This document shows, one piece after another, positions 1-10,855 of a stretch of DNA of 64,000 bases. The stretch is from Numida meleagris (lineage: Eukaryota > Chordata > Aves > Galliformes > Numididae). Every line of letters begins with the position of its first letter. The stretch's first letter is position 1. Made by a program: the position numbers and the translations under genes. Below the pieces are notes generated by a model that saw only the letters and a program-made list of their open reading frames with translations, was not told the DNA's origin and searched no databases. Where the stretch lies: contig NC_034421.1 in NCBI RefSeq assembly GCF_002078875.1, positions 4,669,800-4,733,799 of the forward strand, read 5' to 3'.

Positions 1-678
1 GTGTGGCCACCACCAGCAGGTTCACCCCCTGCTTCCTCCGGCAGCTGGAAATGAAGTGCATCACCGGAGGCATTCATTTCCCAGGGGGCTGAGGAGAGAG
101 CAGAACCTGCAGTTAATCAAAGCCCGGGGAGCTCACAGAGGAAGCTCCCAGGGAAGCAGAGCTGCATCGAGGTGTGAGGACCCCAGGACCATGCATGGGG
201 CTGGGGTGGCCCTGAGCCCTGCGGTGTGATGTGGGTCAGAGGGAGCCAAGTGCTCTGCAGTAGGGGCTGGGGGGTGAAGGTGGGAGCAGGGAGTGATTCT
301 GGCCCAGCAGCACCGAGTTCCCACATCTAGCAGGGACACAGTGCCTGTCCTGTTCTCCCTGCTGCTCTGCGTGGTTGTGTGGCATGCTGTCATGCACGCA
401 GCAGATGATTTACGTTGACGCTGTGGCTCCTGGGGCTGCGTTATGGCTTGTGGCATATGGAAATCTATGGACCCCTCTGGCTATGCTTGCGTTGAGCCTA
501 ACGCAGTGCCAAGGGACAGACCCTAGCGGTGCCTTTCAGTTGCTTGGATGTCTGTGAAGCTGAGATCAAAGGGCCTCTGTTCTTCTGTAGGACTGGAAAC
601 ACAACAGAAGGGACGCGGGCGCAAAGCACCGTCCTCTGCACTGTCAGCGCAAGTGTCACATCTCTGCACACAGAAAGT

Positions 679-695
679 ACACACACACACACACA
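679..695. repeat. (AC)n microsatellite
   Basis: About eight perfect AC units. Confidence 0.9.
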
Positions 696-2848
696 TGGGA
701 ACTTGCAGATATCACCATTCAGCCCTTCCATATAGAAAATGGATTCGCTGCTCTTCTGGATGAAATCCTGCAGCCATGTAACGGAGCTGCCTGCACTGCA
801 CACAGGGGTGGGGCTGGGAGCGTGGTGTGCACCCCTCGAAGTGCCGTGCCTTTCTGGGCTTATTAGGGAAAGTGTCAGAGAGCTGGTGGGGTAATGCCAT
901 GAGGCAGGCAAGACTGACAGGCTGGGGTTTCTCCACTGCTGTGCCACTAATTGCAGCTCTCTCTAATTAGGAGTCAGTGCTGGCTGCAAGCCAGGTCCCT
1001 GGGGCGAGCTCTGGGCAGTGGGGAGAGATGGGGCCGGGGAGCACACAGAGCAGCCAAGGGTCCAGGAGGGTCCTTGGGGGGATGGAGAGCAGAGCCCACT
1101 CGACTCACTGCAGACTCATGGGCAGCAGTGAGTTGTCACCCTTGACATGTCTTCAACCCAAGCACGTGTCCCACTTCTCCCAGGCAGGGGGCAACAACGT
1201 GACTTGGACCTTTCCATCACCATGCGTGTCCTGTTTTGAAATCCAGGGGCCAAGAGGGCATTAATTCTACGCCAGGAACGATGCCAGCTAAGGGTACAAT
1301 AAATTATGCTTGTGTCAATGATGGGAATAGAGCCCTCAGCCTGGGAGGCTGCAGGACATGAGGCCTGGGGAGAGGAGAGGGTTTGGGAGAGGGGAACCTG
1401 TGCAGCAGCTGTGTCCATGGGAGAGGCAGGACTGGCTGCTCCCTGCAGGGCATGGACATCTGCCAGGAGCAGAGCGATGGAAGCCTCCAGCACGGCCCAT
1501 CAGCTGGGAAGCCGGAGGATCACGCACAGGTCCCTTTTCCTCCCTGACCCCTGCCCAAAGCTGGGAACAGCTCACAGATAGAAAGCTGGTGGCTGTGCCT
1601 GGGCTAAGAATACCTCAGGGAGAAGGTCAGGTGGGCAGCAGAGGGGGCAGCTCCAGTTACAGGGCTGGCACTCATCACCCTTGGCTGCCAGAGCCTCCGG
1701 AGACATTTGGGGACGTCTTGGAGGGGAGCTGGTGCTGAAGTCCATTTTCTGGGAAGGTGACAGCAGCCAAGCACGAGCAGCTCCCCACTGCCCACCGCCA
1801 CTCTGGGCTCCCCACTATGCACCGCATCCCAATGTCACCGCACCGTGCCCTGCTCAGGCTTTGGGGCCGTCCCACCTCAGCCAATGTCCCAGCAGAGAGG
1901 GTTTTTCTTGCTGAAAAGCTGCTTAGCAGCTTACGGAAACAATAAAAGTAGTATTATCTTCAATGGCAAGGCAGATGGTTTGGATGATTGGTTTGACTCT
2001 TAAGCTGGATTTCAGCGATGGATATTCTGATTTTTAACAATTTTTGGCTGGTCAGACTCCGGCAGCATAATCCTCAGCTTCCTGCTCTGCGTCAGCCCGT
2101 ATCTGTGCTGGGGGCTGTGGCATAGATACCTGCCCTGGGAGTGATGCAGGGGGCGGCATGGGAGGAGGCACCCAGACACCCAGCGCACAGCCTCAGTGCC
2201 CCGCCATGACCAGCAATGCCACCCCCCACTGTCACCATGGCCATTGCAGCCTGGTCACCATGACCTAGCCAGGGGACAAGGCTTCTCTCTTCCTATTCAA
2301 TGTGGGCTGAAGCGTGTTGCAAACGCATCGCTGGCAGGAGCCCAGGCCTGAGCTTCTCCCCCCTACATTGTCTTTGCAATGAGATTAATTTAGTCTTTCT
2401 CCTAATTATCAGGAGCGGCGGACTTCCCCCCACCATCTGAGCACTGCCTCCTGCTGACACCCAGCGCCTGTTCTCGCCGTCGCCCCCGCACAACATCGCT
2501 GTGGTGCTGATGGATGGAGCGATCAGTGGGCAATGTCTGGTGGGGGGTTGCTCCAAGGGACCCTCCCACAGTAGAAACCCATCCCAGAGAGCATCAGGGT
2601 CTGCCCTGGGGATCAAACCCAGGGCCATTGTCACTGGGGTTGGGGAAGGGCAGTTCCACCCAAATCAAAACCACCCCTAGGTGGTGGTCAGCCCTGGTGC
2701 TGGGGGATGGGCATTGCCCCAACGTGGAGCATGGGCTGCAGGGATTGATCGCGCAGCCTGAGCCCCCCGGGCACTTGCATGAGAAAAGCCATCACCCTGC
2801 ACATCCTTCCTGTTAGAATCGTTTTTATTTAGCAAAATCTCCAGGGCA

Positions 2849-2898
2849 NNNNNNNNNNNNNNNNNNNNNNNNNNNNNNNNNNNNNNNNNNNNNNNNNN
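2849..2898. other. Assembly gap, 50 N
   Basis: A run of N. It is followed directly by 15 A, 15 C and 19 A residues, a pattern typical of unreliable sequence at a contig edge. Confidence 0.97.
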
Positions 2899-2947
2899 AA
2901 AAAAAAAAAAAAACCCCCCCCCCCCCCCAAAAAAAAAAAAAAAAAAA
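2899..2947. repeat. Poly-A / poly-C / poly-A homopolymer block
   Basis: 15 A, then 15 C, then 19 A with no interruption, at the edge of an assembly gap. It may be a sequencing or consensus artefact rather than true genome. Confidence 0.9.
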
Positions 2948-5900
2948 CAACCCAAAGGGTCATCTCTGCATTTACACTGAATTTGTAAACCGGTCAAAAG
3001 AGGAAGACTTCTACAGAGGTCAAAGGTCACCCAAAAGATCCCTTTAAGAGAAATCAACATCATTTTTCTGGTACAGTCGCGCACTGCGGTGCTGGTCAGC
3101 AGTACAGCCAGGGGTGTGGGAGGGGGAGCGGTGGGGATGGAGGATGCTCTATGCCATTTGGCTCAGCCCTGCAGCCAAAACCTTCACTTCCCTGTGCTCC
3201 CAGGTAAGGAAACAACAGAATAAAAGAGAATAACAATCATAAAAAAAAAAAAAAAAAGAATATGATGTTTTAAGGAAGAGGGGTGATTTCTGTGATGTTT
3301 GAGGGTGGCTTTAGGGAGGCGACCCTGCACAAGGGTGAGCGGTGGTGGCAGTGGGCACCTGGGAGCAGATTTCGGGTGCTGGCAGCGGGATGCCGATCCC
3401 CAGCGCCTTTCCCCTGGCAAAGCAGTGCCAGAGCTGCCAGGCTTATCTTTAGCGCTGTTCCCTCCCTCGCCCCCGCGCCCACCTCCTCGCCACTCACCGC
3501 GTCCCCCACCAAAACACACCGTTACATAAGCGCTCGCAGCAACCATCTGGGGCTGAGTCAGCCGGGAACCCAGACGGACAGCGAGCCCACCAGGCGGGGG
3601 GCAGCCCCCCAGGGAGCTGGGTGGTGGGGTCACCCCGCTGCCAGCACCCCGATGCTGTCCCCAGTGTCCCCGCACGGGTGGTGCAGCCCGGCATGCAGGG
3701 GAACTGCTCTGGAAGGGGACAGCCCCAAGCAAGTTGCACGGGGTCATCAGGCAGTAAAGGAAGGGAGGGCTTCATTACACACCGATGAGGTATTGCCAAA
3801 ATAAATGTGCCAACCGGAAGAAGAGGAAAGGATCAAATGCCTGGGGAAGGGGCTCCGGACATAGCTCCTCTTCCCTTCCCATCCCTTCTGCAGCTTTTCC
3901 GCGTGTCTTCCCTTAAAGCAGCACCACCACGCCTGATTTGCCTCCAAATGTGCTCATGTGGGGCTCCTTCCCCGAAGCCGGGGGTCTCTCCTTCGGTCCC
4001 TCCTCCAGGAGCTGAGTCGTTTGCGACCTGAACTTGGCAGCGTTGTGCTGATTCACGACGGCTTGTCACAGAAACTGCCTAAAACCGACAGAAAAAGGGA
4101 CGCTGACTCATGTGTTTGCCTTCCCCGAGCGGGGAGAAATGTGAAAGGTGAACAAAGTACTTAACGGGTGGTAATTACATTCAGAGCTGAAAAATTCGAG
4201 CTGTATTAAGAAGCCAGCGTGCTATTGCTAAAAGAGGCTCTTTGCGAAGAAAAAAAAATATATAGTATTTAAGATTTTAACCTTGACAGCGACCTTTTAA
4301 CAACAAGTGTAAGGAAATGCTTCATTTTGTCCCACTGACACTCATAAATGTGTGTTAAGGAGAAACTCTGGGCACTGTGCTTCTGGTCTCCCTGCAGGAT
4401 GCTGGGGGCAGTTCCCCCCCGTTATACATGGGGATAAAGCAGCGTGGGATGGAGTGAAACCTGGTACGAGGAGACAGAGTGCAAACCCCTCACTGGGAGA
4501 GCTCTCGGTGCTGGAGGAAGGAGTCGGAGAGGGTCCACCTTAATGCAGGATGAAAAAGCAAATTGTTGGCAGGAGAGCAGAGATGCTGCTCCGTTGCTAT
4601 GGTTACAAGCGAGCATCTCTGGGTATCGCCCTGTGGTACCCGAGCTGCTCCCGGCTGCCTGCGCCGGTGAAGGGGCAGTTTGGGTGGGTGATAGAGCAAG
4701 TGTGGAGGGGTTTGGGGGGGCTGAGCTCTGTAAGGCAGCCAGGAGGGAGGATGCATCCAGGCTGTGTGCAGGAGCTCTGTTAGCAGTGGGGTCAGGACAA
4801 AGTCCTCCAAAACGTGGTGCCTTAGCACTGCTGGGAAGGATGCGATAGGGAGCACAAGGGATTTGGTTCAAAGAGTTTGTGCCTGGTGCTGGCCTGACCC
4901 AAAGGAGCTGGGCAGCTGCAATAATGCTGCTGCCAGACAACAGAGCCTATCCAGCAGATCCCTACCTGGGAGAAGGAGCCATGGGCTGACCTTGCTCCCC
5001 CAGCCCTGCCCAGCACACAGCACACTGACCTTCATCAGTCCCATCCCAGTGCAAACCCAGAGCCGGCAGAGCCTCTCCTGCCTGCACAGATGGAAAGATC
5101 AAGAATCTCTGCAGGGCACAGAGAGCTGCCCAAGTGCCAGGAGCCCAAAGGGAAGAGGCAGGAGGGTGGTACAATGGCGAGAGAAGGGAGGGTTTTAGCA
5201 ATTAAAGGCATCTTGAGCATGAAAAGTGGAGGATGCCGTCTAAGAAACAGCCCCAACCTTTCTGCTGGCTGCACAGCATCCCTTACCAGCCCACTGGGGA
5301 TCACTGCGGGATGGCCGACATCCCTGCCTGCTCCTACCCTGACGATGAGGATTACCAGAGCAGAAATAAAGCAAGGACCGAACATCCTGGGATAATTCCC
5401 TGCGGTGCCAGCCTCAGCTCAGCTCCCTGGGGATTTCTGCCGCCAGCAGCCTCCAAGGGAGGAATTACCGAGGCAGCGCAAACCGTCCCCTGGGGAGCTG
5501 CCGGCTCCTGAGTCATTAAATGCTTCCACAACCAAAGCAATGGGTTTGTTGGCTGCAGAACGAGCCAATGCTGTGTGAGAGCAGGAGATGGAGCAAGGTG
5601 CTCGTCCCCGGCAGGGCCCTGCAGGGCCTCCCCATGCCCTCCCTGGGGCATTTTGCACCCAAGCCGCAGCCCGCGTTGTGTGGAGGTTTCCCATTACCTT
5701 CCCCAACCACTCTTGCTCTGCTCCTCAGCGAGAGAAAAGATTCCAGAAAAGCATCTGGTGCAGATTTAAAGGCATTAAGAGACAGAGATTGGTGGCTTGT
5801 TCTAATAGCTAATCATTATTAAAAGATCGCTCCTTGTTTCTAAGACAGATTTGTCTGGCTTCAGCTTCCAGGAAGAGCCTGTTATTATGCCTTTCCCCGG

Positions 5901-7027
5901 TAGATTAAGTTACCTCCTTGGACTCGTGTTTTCTCCCCAAGACAAATGCTGTAATCAAGTCACCTCTCAGTCTCCCCCTGATAAATTAAACGTGCGGCGC
6001 TCCCATCTCACGCCCAGCGCCAGCCCTACCTGTGCTGATTGCAGTGAGCGGCTGGCAGTGATTTTTCTACATTATGAGCAAACATCTCTCTGTGAGGGAA
6101 GGGATGGGGCTGCCCATCCCAGCAGTGGCTGGGAGTCGGTGGCCACTGGTTGTCCATCCTGCATTGTGTGACCAGTTGGAAAAATCAGGATTAACAGTTT
6201 CTTCATATTACCCAAGGCCCATCCTGCCCACCTGCCACGAACCCCCAGTGCACAGCATTCTGCACGCTCACTCTGCCTTCCCATGGCAGGGGTGTCCCAT
6301 TAAAGGTGTTTAAGCTGTCACTTGGTGTGTCTGGAGGAGGCAGTGCCCTTAGGAAGCAGACCCTGTGCAGACCAAGGGCAGACAAGGTTGCTTGGGAAAG
6401 ATTGGTGGGCTGGTCGCGGATGGCTGTGCTCCTTCTGCCTGATCATGGCTTCCCATCTCCAGGCTCCCCACACAGCTGAGCCGCTGCCATCCACTCCCTG
6501 CGCTGTCTCAGCAGCCGATTTCGAGTTGCATGGGCAGCATCCAGCTCTGGATGCACAGAACAGCTCAGTTTTAGGGCTCAGCTGTGCTGCATTAACATCA
6601 CAGAGCCCTGTTTCTGCGTTCCCCCGAAACACACCCAACTCGGCCAACCTCTTGAACCTCTGGGAAACATCTTTCCCATCCCAGCACACCCCACAGCCCA
6701 GTGCACTTCCAGCCATCACCTCCCTTTGGCAGCATCTGAGACTCAAACTTGAGTTCTTTCTCCTACCCAGATGCACCAAGAGGGGCATTTGCTAAAAAAC
6801 TCCTGCAAACCAACTGCTTTTATCCAAACCAGCTCCTGGGGCAGCGCAGTCCCACTGGCTCTGAGGTGTGCTCAGTGTTTGCTGCATATATAAAATCAGT
6901 GTATACTTTAGGATACAACAACAGTCAGCCTACTAATCCCAATTCCAGTACTCTACAGCCAGACAATTCTCTACAATCTTTAAAATACACAGCATGATGC
7001 GAGATATTTTAAATAGATCAAAATACA

Positions 7028-7033
7028 TTTATT
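7028..7033 (-). terminator. KCNJ12: Distal poly(A) signal AATAAA of KCNJ12
   Basis: The plus strand reads TTTATT, which is AATAAA in the KCNJ12 sense. About 40 bases further downstream comes a TGTGTATTTT stretch that could serve as the U/GU-rich element. Cleavage would fall near 7005-7015. The signal closes an AU-rich block, as expected at a 3' UTR end. Confidence 0.5.
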
Positions 7034-8670
7034 ACATATTTATATTATTTTCTCTATTCTATTTATATCTTTTGGAGACTCTTATATATAATATATATAA
7101 TATATTTAAAATAACATAAAATTGGCCAGTTTTTTTTCTTTTTTTTTCATTTGAAATACATTTTACAAATATATATATACATTGTCACATATATCTCAAA
7201 TATATGTGCAATGAGACAGAGAAACACCGGAGGTGGAGAAGGTACAGAGACTTTCATTGCATCCATCACTTTGCTACCGCTGCACGTCACTGTGGCCCCA
7301 GCAAACTGATGCTGCCTTTTACCCCTGGGAAACCAGTGCTCCCGGTTGCCAAACTGGGGGCTGGCCTCAGTCCCCACATTGCACGGGGCAGAGCCTGAGG
7401 GAGCCCTGAGGTGCATGTTTTGGGGGTGGAGGAGGGAAGATGGAGCTTTTCAGAGGTGGTACCCACCCTGGGCAATGGGGGCAGCAGGACAGATGTGCAC
7501 AGCTGGAGGGCGTCCGGACCCAGCCCTGCGCCCACCCCTTGTGGCAGCATCCCTGAATTGGGGGGGGTGGCAGAGCGGGAGCCGGCCACGTGCTCGAGCA
7601 CAGAAATGGGGCAATGGGGTGAGGTTGGGAGGGGGGCTCTTTTGGTTGTCAGCACACAAAGAAAGGAGAAGAGCAGGAGGGTTTAAAAATAAAACATAAC
7701 TGTTCTGCCTTATTAAAGATAGAAAAGGTGGCTCTGGATTCACTTCCTACAAAAGGTTTGAAGGTCGTGCAGGCACCGCATCGCAGAAGGTGAAGCACTG
7801 AGTGATTGTCCCAGCCCTAACGACAAAGAAGGGTACTCCGCTGGGTTATGAGGACCCAAGGCTCACATTGACCCGGGGCTGCTGGCGGCTGTGGGCACGC
7901 AGCATGGGATGCTGCCAGGCAAGTGAGTGGGGCTGTACCTTCCTCACCCTCCCATCCTCCAAGGATCAGTATTACACCAGCTGTACCCCATGGTCTTGAC
8001 CAGGGATGGTTGGGGGGTCCCCCATCTCGGCTCTGAGCAGCCCTCCTGGGGGCTCCTGCACCAGCACCCTGACACTGAGAGCATCCCGATGCATTTCAGC
8101 CATTCCTTGGAGGAACCACCACATTGGAGCTTTTTGTTGCCTTTTTTCCCAGTCCTCTTTGACAACACGTGTGACAAACCCACCAACTCAGGCAGCCTCT
8201 GCTGTGCTCCGTGGTGGTCATAAAGCAACCAGGAGCTCTGAGCACTCACCATAGGCAAAAATAATATCTGTACACCATGTGCCAGCGCACCCATGTCTGG
8301 AACAAGGACTGTACCGTGCAGATACGACGACTCATCAGAGCTAGAGCCTCACAGTGGGGTTTGGGGAGGGGACACATCAAGACGAGCCAAGGAGGGGCCC
8401 AAATTGGCCTCTCTGGGCTCACCCCCCACCTCCCTATGCAGTAGTTTAAAAATACTTCTGTATATATTATTCTACTCTCCCAGGTAACACTGTACAATCA
8501 TGTAAGTTCCTTGAAAAGCAATAATTTACTTAAAGACATCTCTATTTCTCTTTTTTTTTCCTTTTTTTTTTTTGTACAAATATTTACCGTGAGATATATA
8601 TATTTATAAAGAAATTAACCCTCTGAGAATCCTACAGCAGCAAGATGTGCACCTTTTAATAGAGTTATTA

Positions 8671-8676
8671 TTTATT
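8671..8676 (-). terminator. KCNJ12: Proximal candidate poly(A) signal AATAAA of KCNJ12
   Basis: The minus strand reads GAATAAATAAT here. Using it would give a 3' UTR of about 2.2 kb, omitting the AU-rich 7.0-8.6 kb part. It is a candidate only; no transcript evidence is available. Confidence 0.35.
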
Positions 8677-9267
8677 CAAAAGAACCTAAAACCACTTAAA
8701 AGCATTTCTTTAAAAAAATAAATAAGTAGTGCGCACACAAAATCTCTCTGCCCCCTCCCCGTTGCCCTGCCCACCCCCCTGGATGCTGTGGGGCAAAACG
8801 CGGGGGGCAAAACCATCCCCGTTGGTGCAAAGGGACCGGTGATGGGATGGCAATGTGTCACTTCGTCGTGGACGGTGCCCAAAGGCACGTCCCAGCATGT
8901 CCTCCGTTTTGGGGACAGCCCTATTTGGGACGCTCTTTGCAACAATGAGATGGGGATGAAGGCTGAGGACAAATCCTGCCTGTGCTTCTGGCATTTAGAC
9001 TGGGCTATAACGCCTGGACATGGCTTGCCTGTTGTGGGATGGGGAGAGGAAAGCGCCGCGAGCCCATGGAGCTGAAGCACTGCTGCAGACCCCTTTCCCA
9101 AGCCCTTATCGCTGAAGCCAGGTGCAGGACCCGTAGTCCTTCCTGCAGCACAGAGAGCCATATTCAGCTCCAGCATGTGAGGAGCGGTGAGCTACATTTC
9201 TCAACTTCCCTCCTTGCAAAGGGAGAGAAGGCTTCCCATGCACGGCACAGTTTGCCTCATGGCATAG

Positions 9268-9356
9268 TAGGGACGTGGTTTGGTGGCGTGGTGGTGGATG
9301 GCTTGATGGTTGGACTTAGTGGTCTTTTCCAAACTTAACGATCCTATGACTCTATG
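9268..9356 (+). mobile_element. CR1 LINE 3'-end fragment
   Basis: The segment has the characteristic CR1 3' end: a 'gatggttggactt...ggtcttttccaa' block followed by the tail 'gatcctatgactctatgg', a diverged form of the ATTCTATG tandem tail. The element is truncated at its 5' side and lies antisense to KCNJ12 within its inferred 3' UTR. Confidence 0.8.
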
Positions 9357-10217
9357 GTAGTAAAAGGCAAACCAGTGTGCAAACAAGACCAGCCCAAAGG
9401 GCAGCAGATGATGGGACAGAGCGATGGGAACAGGGCGGGATGGGCATGGGATGAGCACATGTGAGTTTGCATCTCTAAGGCACAATCCACCTCAAGGCTG
9501 GGACGTGGGGATGGGGCGATGTGCAGGACATGGTGGGTTTCCCAACTGGCATCTGTTGGTTTTGGAAAAGAATCCGCCTCCAAACAGGACTCTCCAGTGA
9601 ATGGGGAATTCATAAATCCCAGCCCAACAGAGGCGGCACAGACAATGCTCACATCCTGCTTCTGGGCCACAAGAGATGTAACCCAGAAAGACACATTTCA
9701 CCTTGATCCCTCCATTTCAAATGGTTTTTTGAAGGAGAAAATACCACACTGGTTGGTGGAATGGGAAAATACCCAAATCTGAGAGCTTTCCACTCTGCCT
9801 TTTGTGCTTTTCATTTTTTCATCCTAGTTCTGGTGGAAGTTATGAATTCCCCACTGGAGACTCAGCACTTCAGCAGCTGACGCCCCAGGCCCAATTTCCA
9901 CCCTGAAGATCAATATTTCCAGAATGTGGCTAATTATTGTGTTTACAAGGGTTCTCTCTACAGCAGTCTGGCTTTTCCTTATTAGCTACTTTGCTGGTAA
10001 TTACGCTACTCGCTTTCACTGCCACGGACCTGCAGCCACTTGCATCTGTTTTCTGCCTATGAAGCAGTGCCAGTGGAAAAAAAATCCACCCCAGAATCAG
10101 ATGCTGCCTTGGCTTTGAGCTCCTGCATCTACCCAGCAAGTCACCACTCAAGAGACCCCAGTGGCTTATTCATTCCCTTGCTCACTTTTAAAAAATACCA
10201 AATCATTTCTTTCAGGT

Positions 10218-10264
10218 TTAATATTATTATTATTACTAATATTAATATTATTGTTATTATTATT
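10218..10264. repeat. (ATT)n-like AT-rich low-complexity block
   Basis: Imperfect ATT/TTA repeats, lying inside the inferred KCNJ12 3' UTR. Confidence 0.85.
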
Positions 10265-10450
10265 TTGGTAAACAGTCTCCCAAAGGTTACGTTGAAAAAA
10301 TTAAAAACCCTCTCGCCTCCCTCCCCCCACCTTTCCCCGAATTAAAAAGAAGTACGTTAACGTTGCATGGTATTTCAAGTGTTGTTCTTGTGCAACTGAA
10401 TCATACTGCCTGCTGGAAGGAGCAATTTTTGTTTTGTTGCAGCTCAGTTC

Positions 10451-10518
10451 AAAAAAAAAAAAAAAAGAAAGAAAGAAAGAAAGAAAAGAAAAGGAAAGGA
10501 AAAAAAGAAAGAAAAAGG
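10451..10518. repeat. (A)n/(GAAA)n simple repeat in the KCNJ12 3' UTR
   Basis: Sixteen A residues are followed by GAAA and AAAGG repeats with no pyrimidine on the plus strand. In the KCNJ12 transcript this reads as an uninterrupted CU-rich tract about 70 bases long, about 340 bases after the stop codon. Confidence 0.9.
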
Positions 10519-10855
10519 TTTGTTTCCTGATATTTCCTCTATTTGTATCTTGGCTCCAAGAAGATGCTCGCGCTTTCCCCATGGGGAGAGCCCAGCCCTG
10601 CAGCCAGTATGGGACACACGTGCCCCAGGACCCCCCCCCGTCCCCCCGGGGTGCGGGGAGCACTGTGCCTGCCCCGTCCCCTCCTGCAGACCGCTCAGTG
10701 GTTATTGCAATGAAACTGAAAACTAGGAACAAGACTAATTTCTCAAGCATTCCTATGGCACTTGCATTGTTCTGCATAATTTGAGCGGGTTGTAGGGGAA
10801 GAGATTAGAGGAGGAAAAAAAATACCCTCGGAAAAGTCAGTGAGAGGACCAAGAG

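Larger units (their letters stand above)
1..7000. other. Non-coding sequence beyond the KCNJ12 3' end
   Basis: I see no ORF with recognisable protein similarity and no paired splice sites. An isolated consensus donor on the plus strand near 3200 has no convincing partner. Contents: an (AC)8 run at 679-695, a 50-base assembly gap with homopolymer flanks (2849-2947), a 17-base A run at 3241-3257, and transcription-factor-like motifs (DR1 at 3017, MARE at 3552, AP-1 at 4104, paired SMAD-like half-sites at 5843). The 3.5-4.3 kb and 5.7-6.1 kb segments have the mixed, motif-dense look of conserved non-coding DNA, which only alignment can show. Confidence 0.6.
7010..10855 (-). other. KCNJ12: KCNJ12 3' UTR (inferred extent about 3.8 kb)
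   Basis: Sequence downstream of the KCNJ12 stop stays AT-rich with no competing gene as far as an AATAAA on the minus strand at 7033-7028. Within it lie a (GAAA)n tract (a CU-rich tract in the mRNA), an ATT-rich block, an antisense CR1 fragment, a proximal AATAAA at 8676-8671, and AU-rich stretches at 7.0-7.2 and 8.5-8.7 kb resembling regulatory AU-rich elements. Human KCNJ12 also has a multi-kilobase 3' UTR as I recall it. The left boundary is an inference from the poly(A) signal only. Confidence 0.6.

Noticed and set aside
3184..3215. Consensus plus-strand splice donor CTCCCAG|GTAAGG
   Set aside because: No convincing partner acceptor or coding sequence; an expected chance occurrence in this much DNA.
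4593..4606. RFX X-box-like GTTGCTATGGTTAC
   Set aside because: Two mismatches to the X-box consensus and no ciliary or immune gene nearby.
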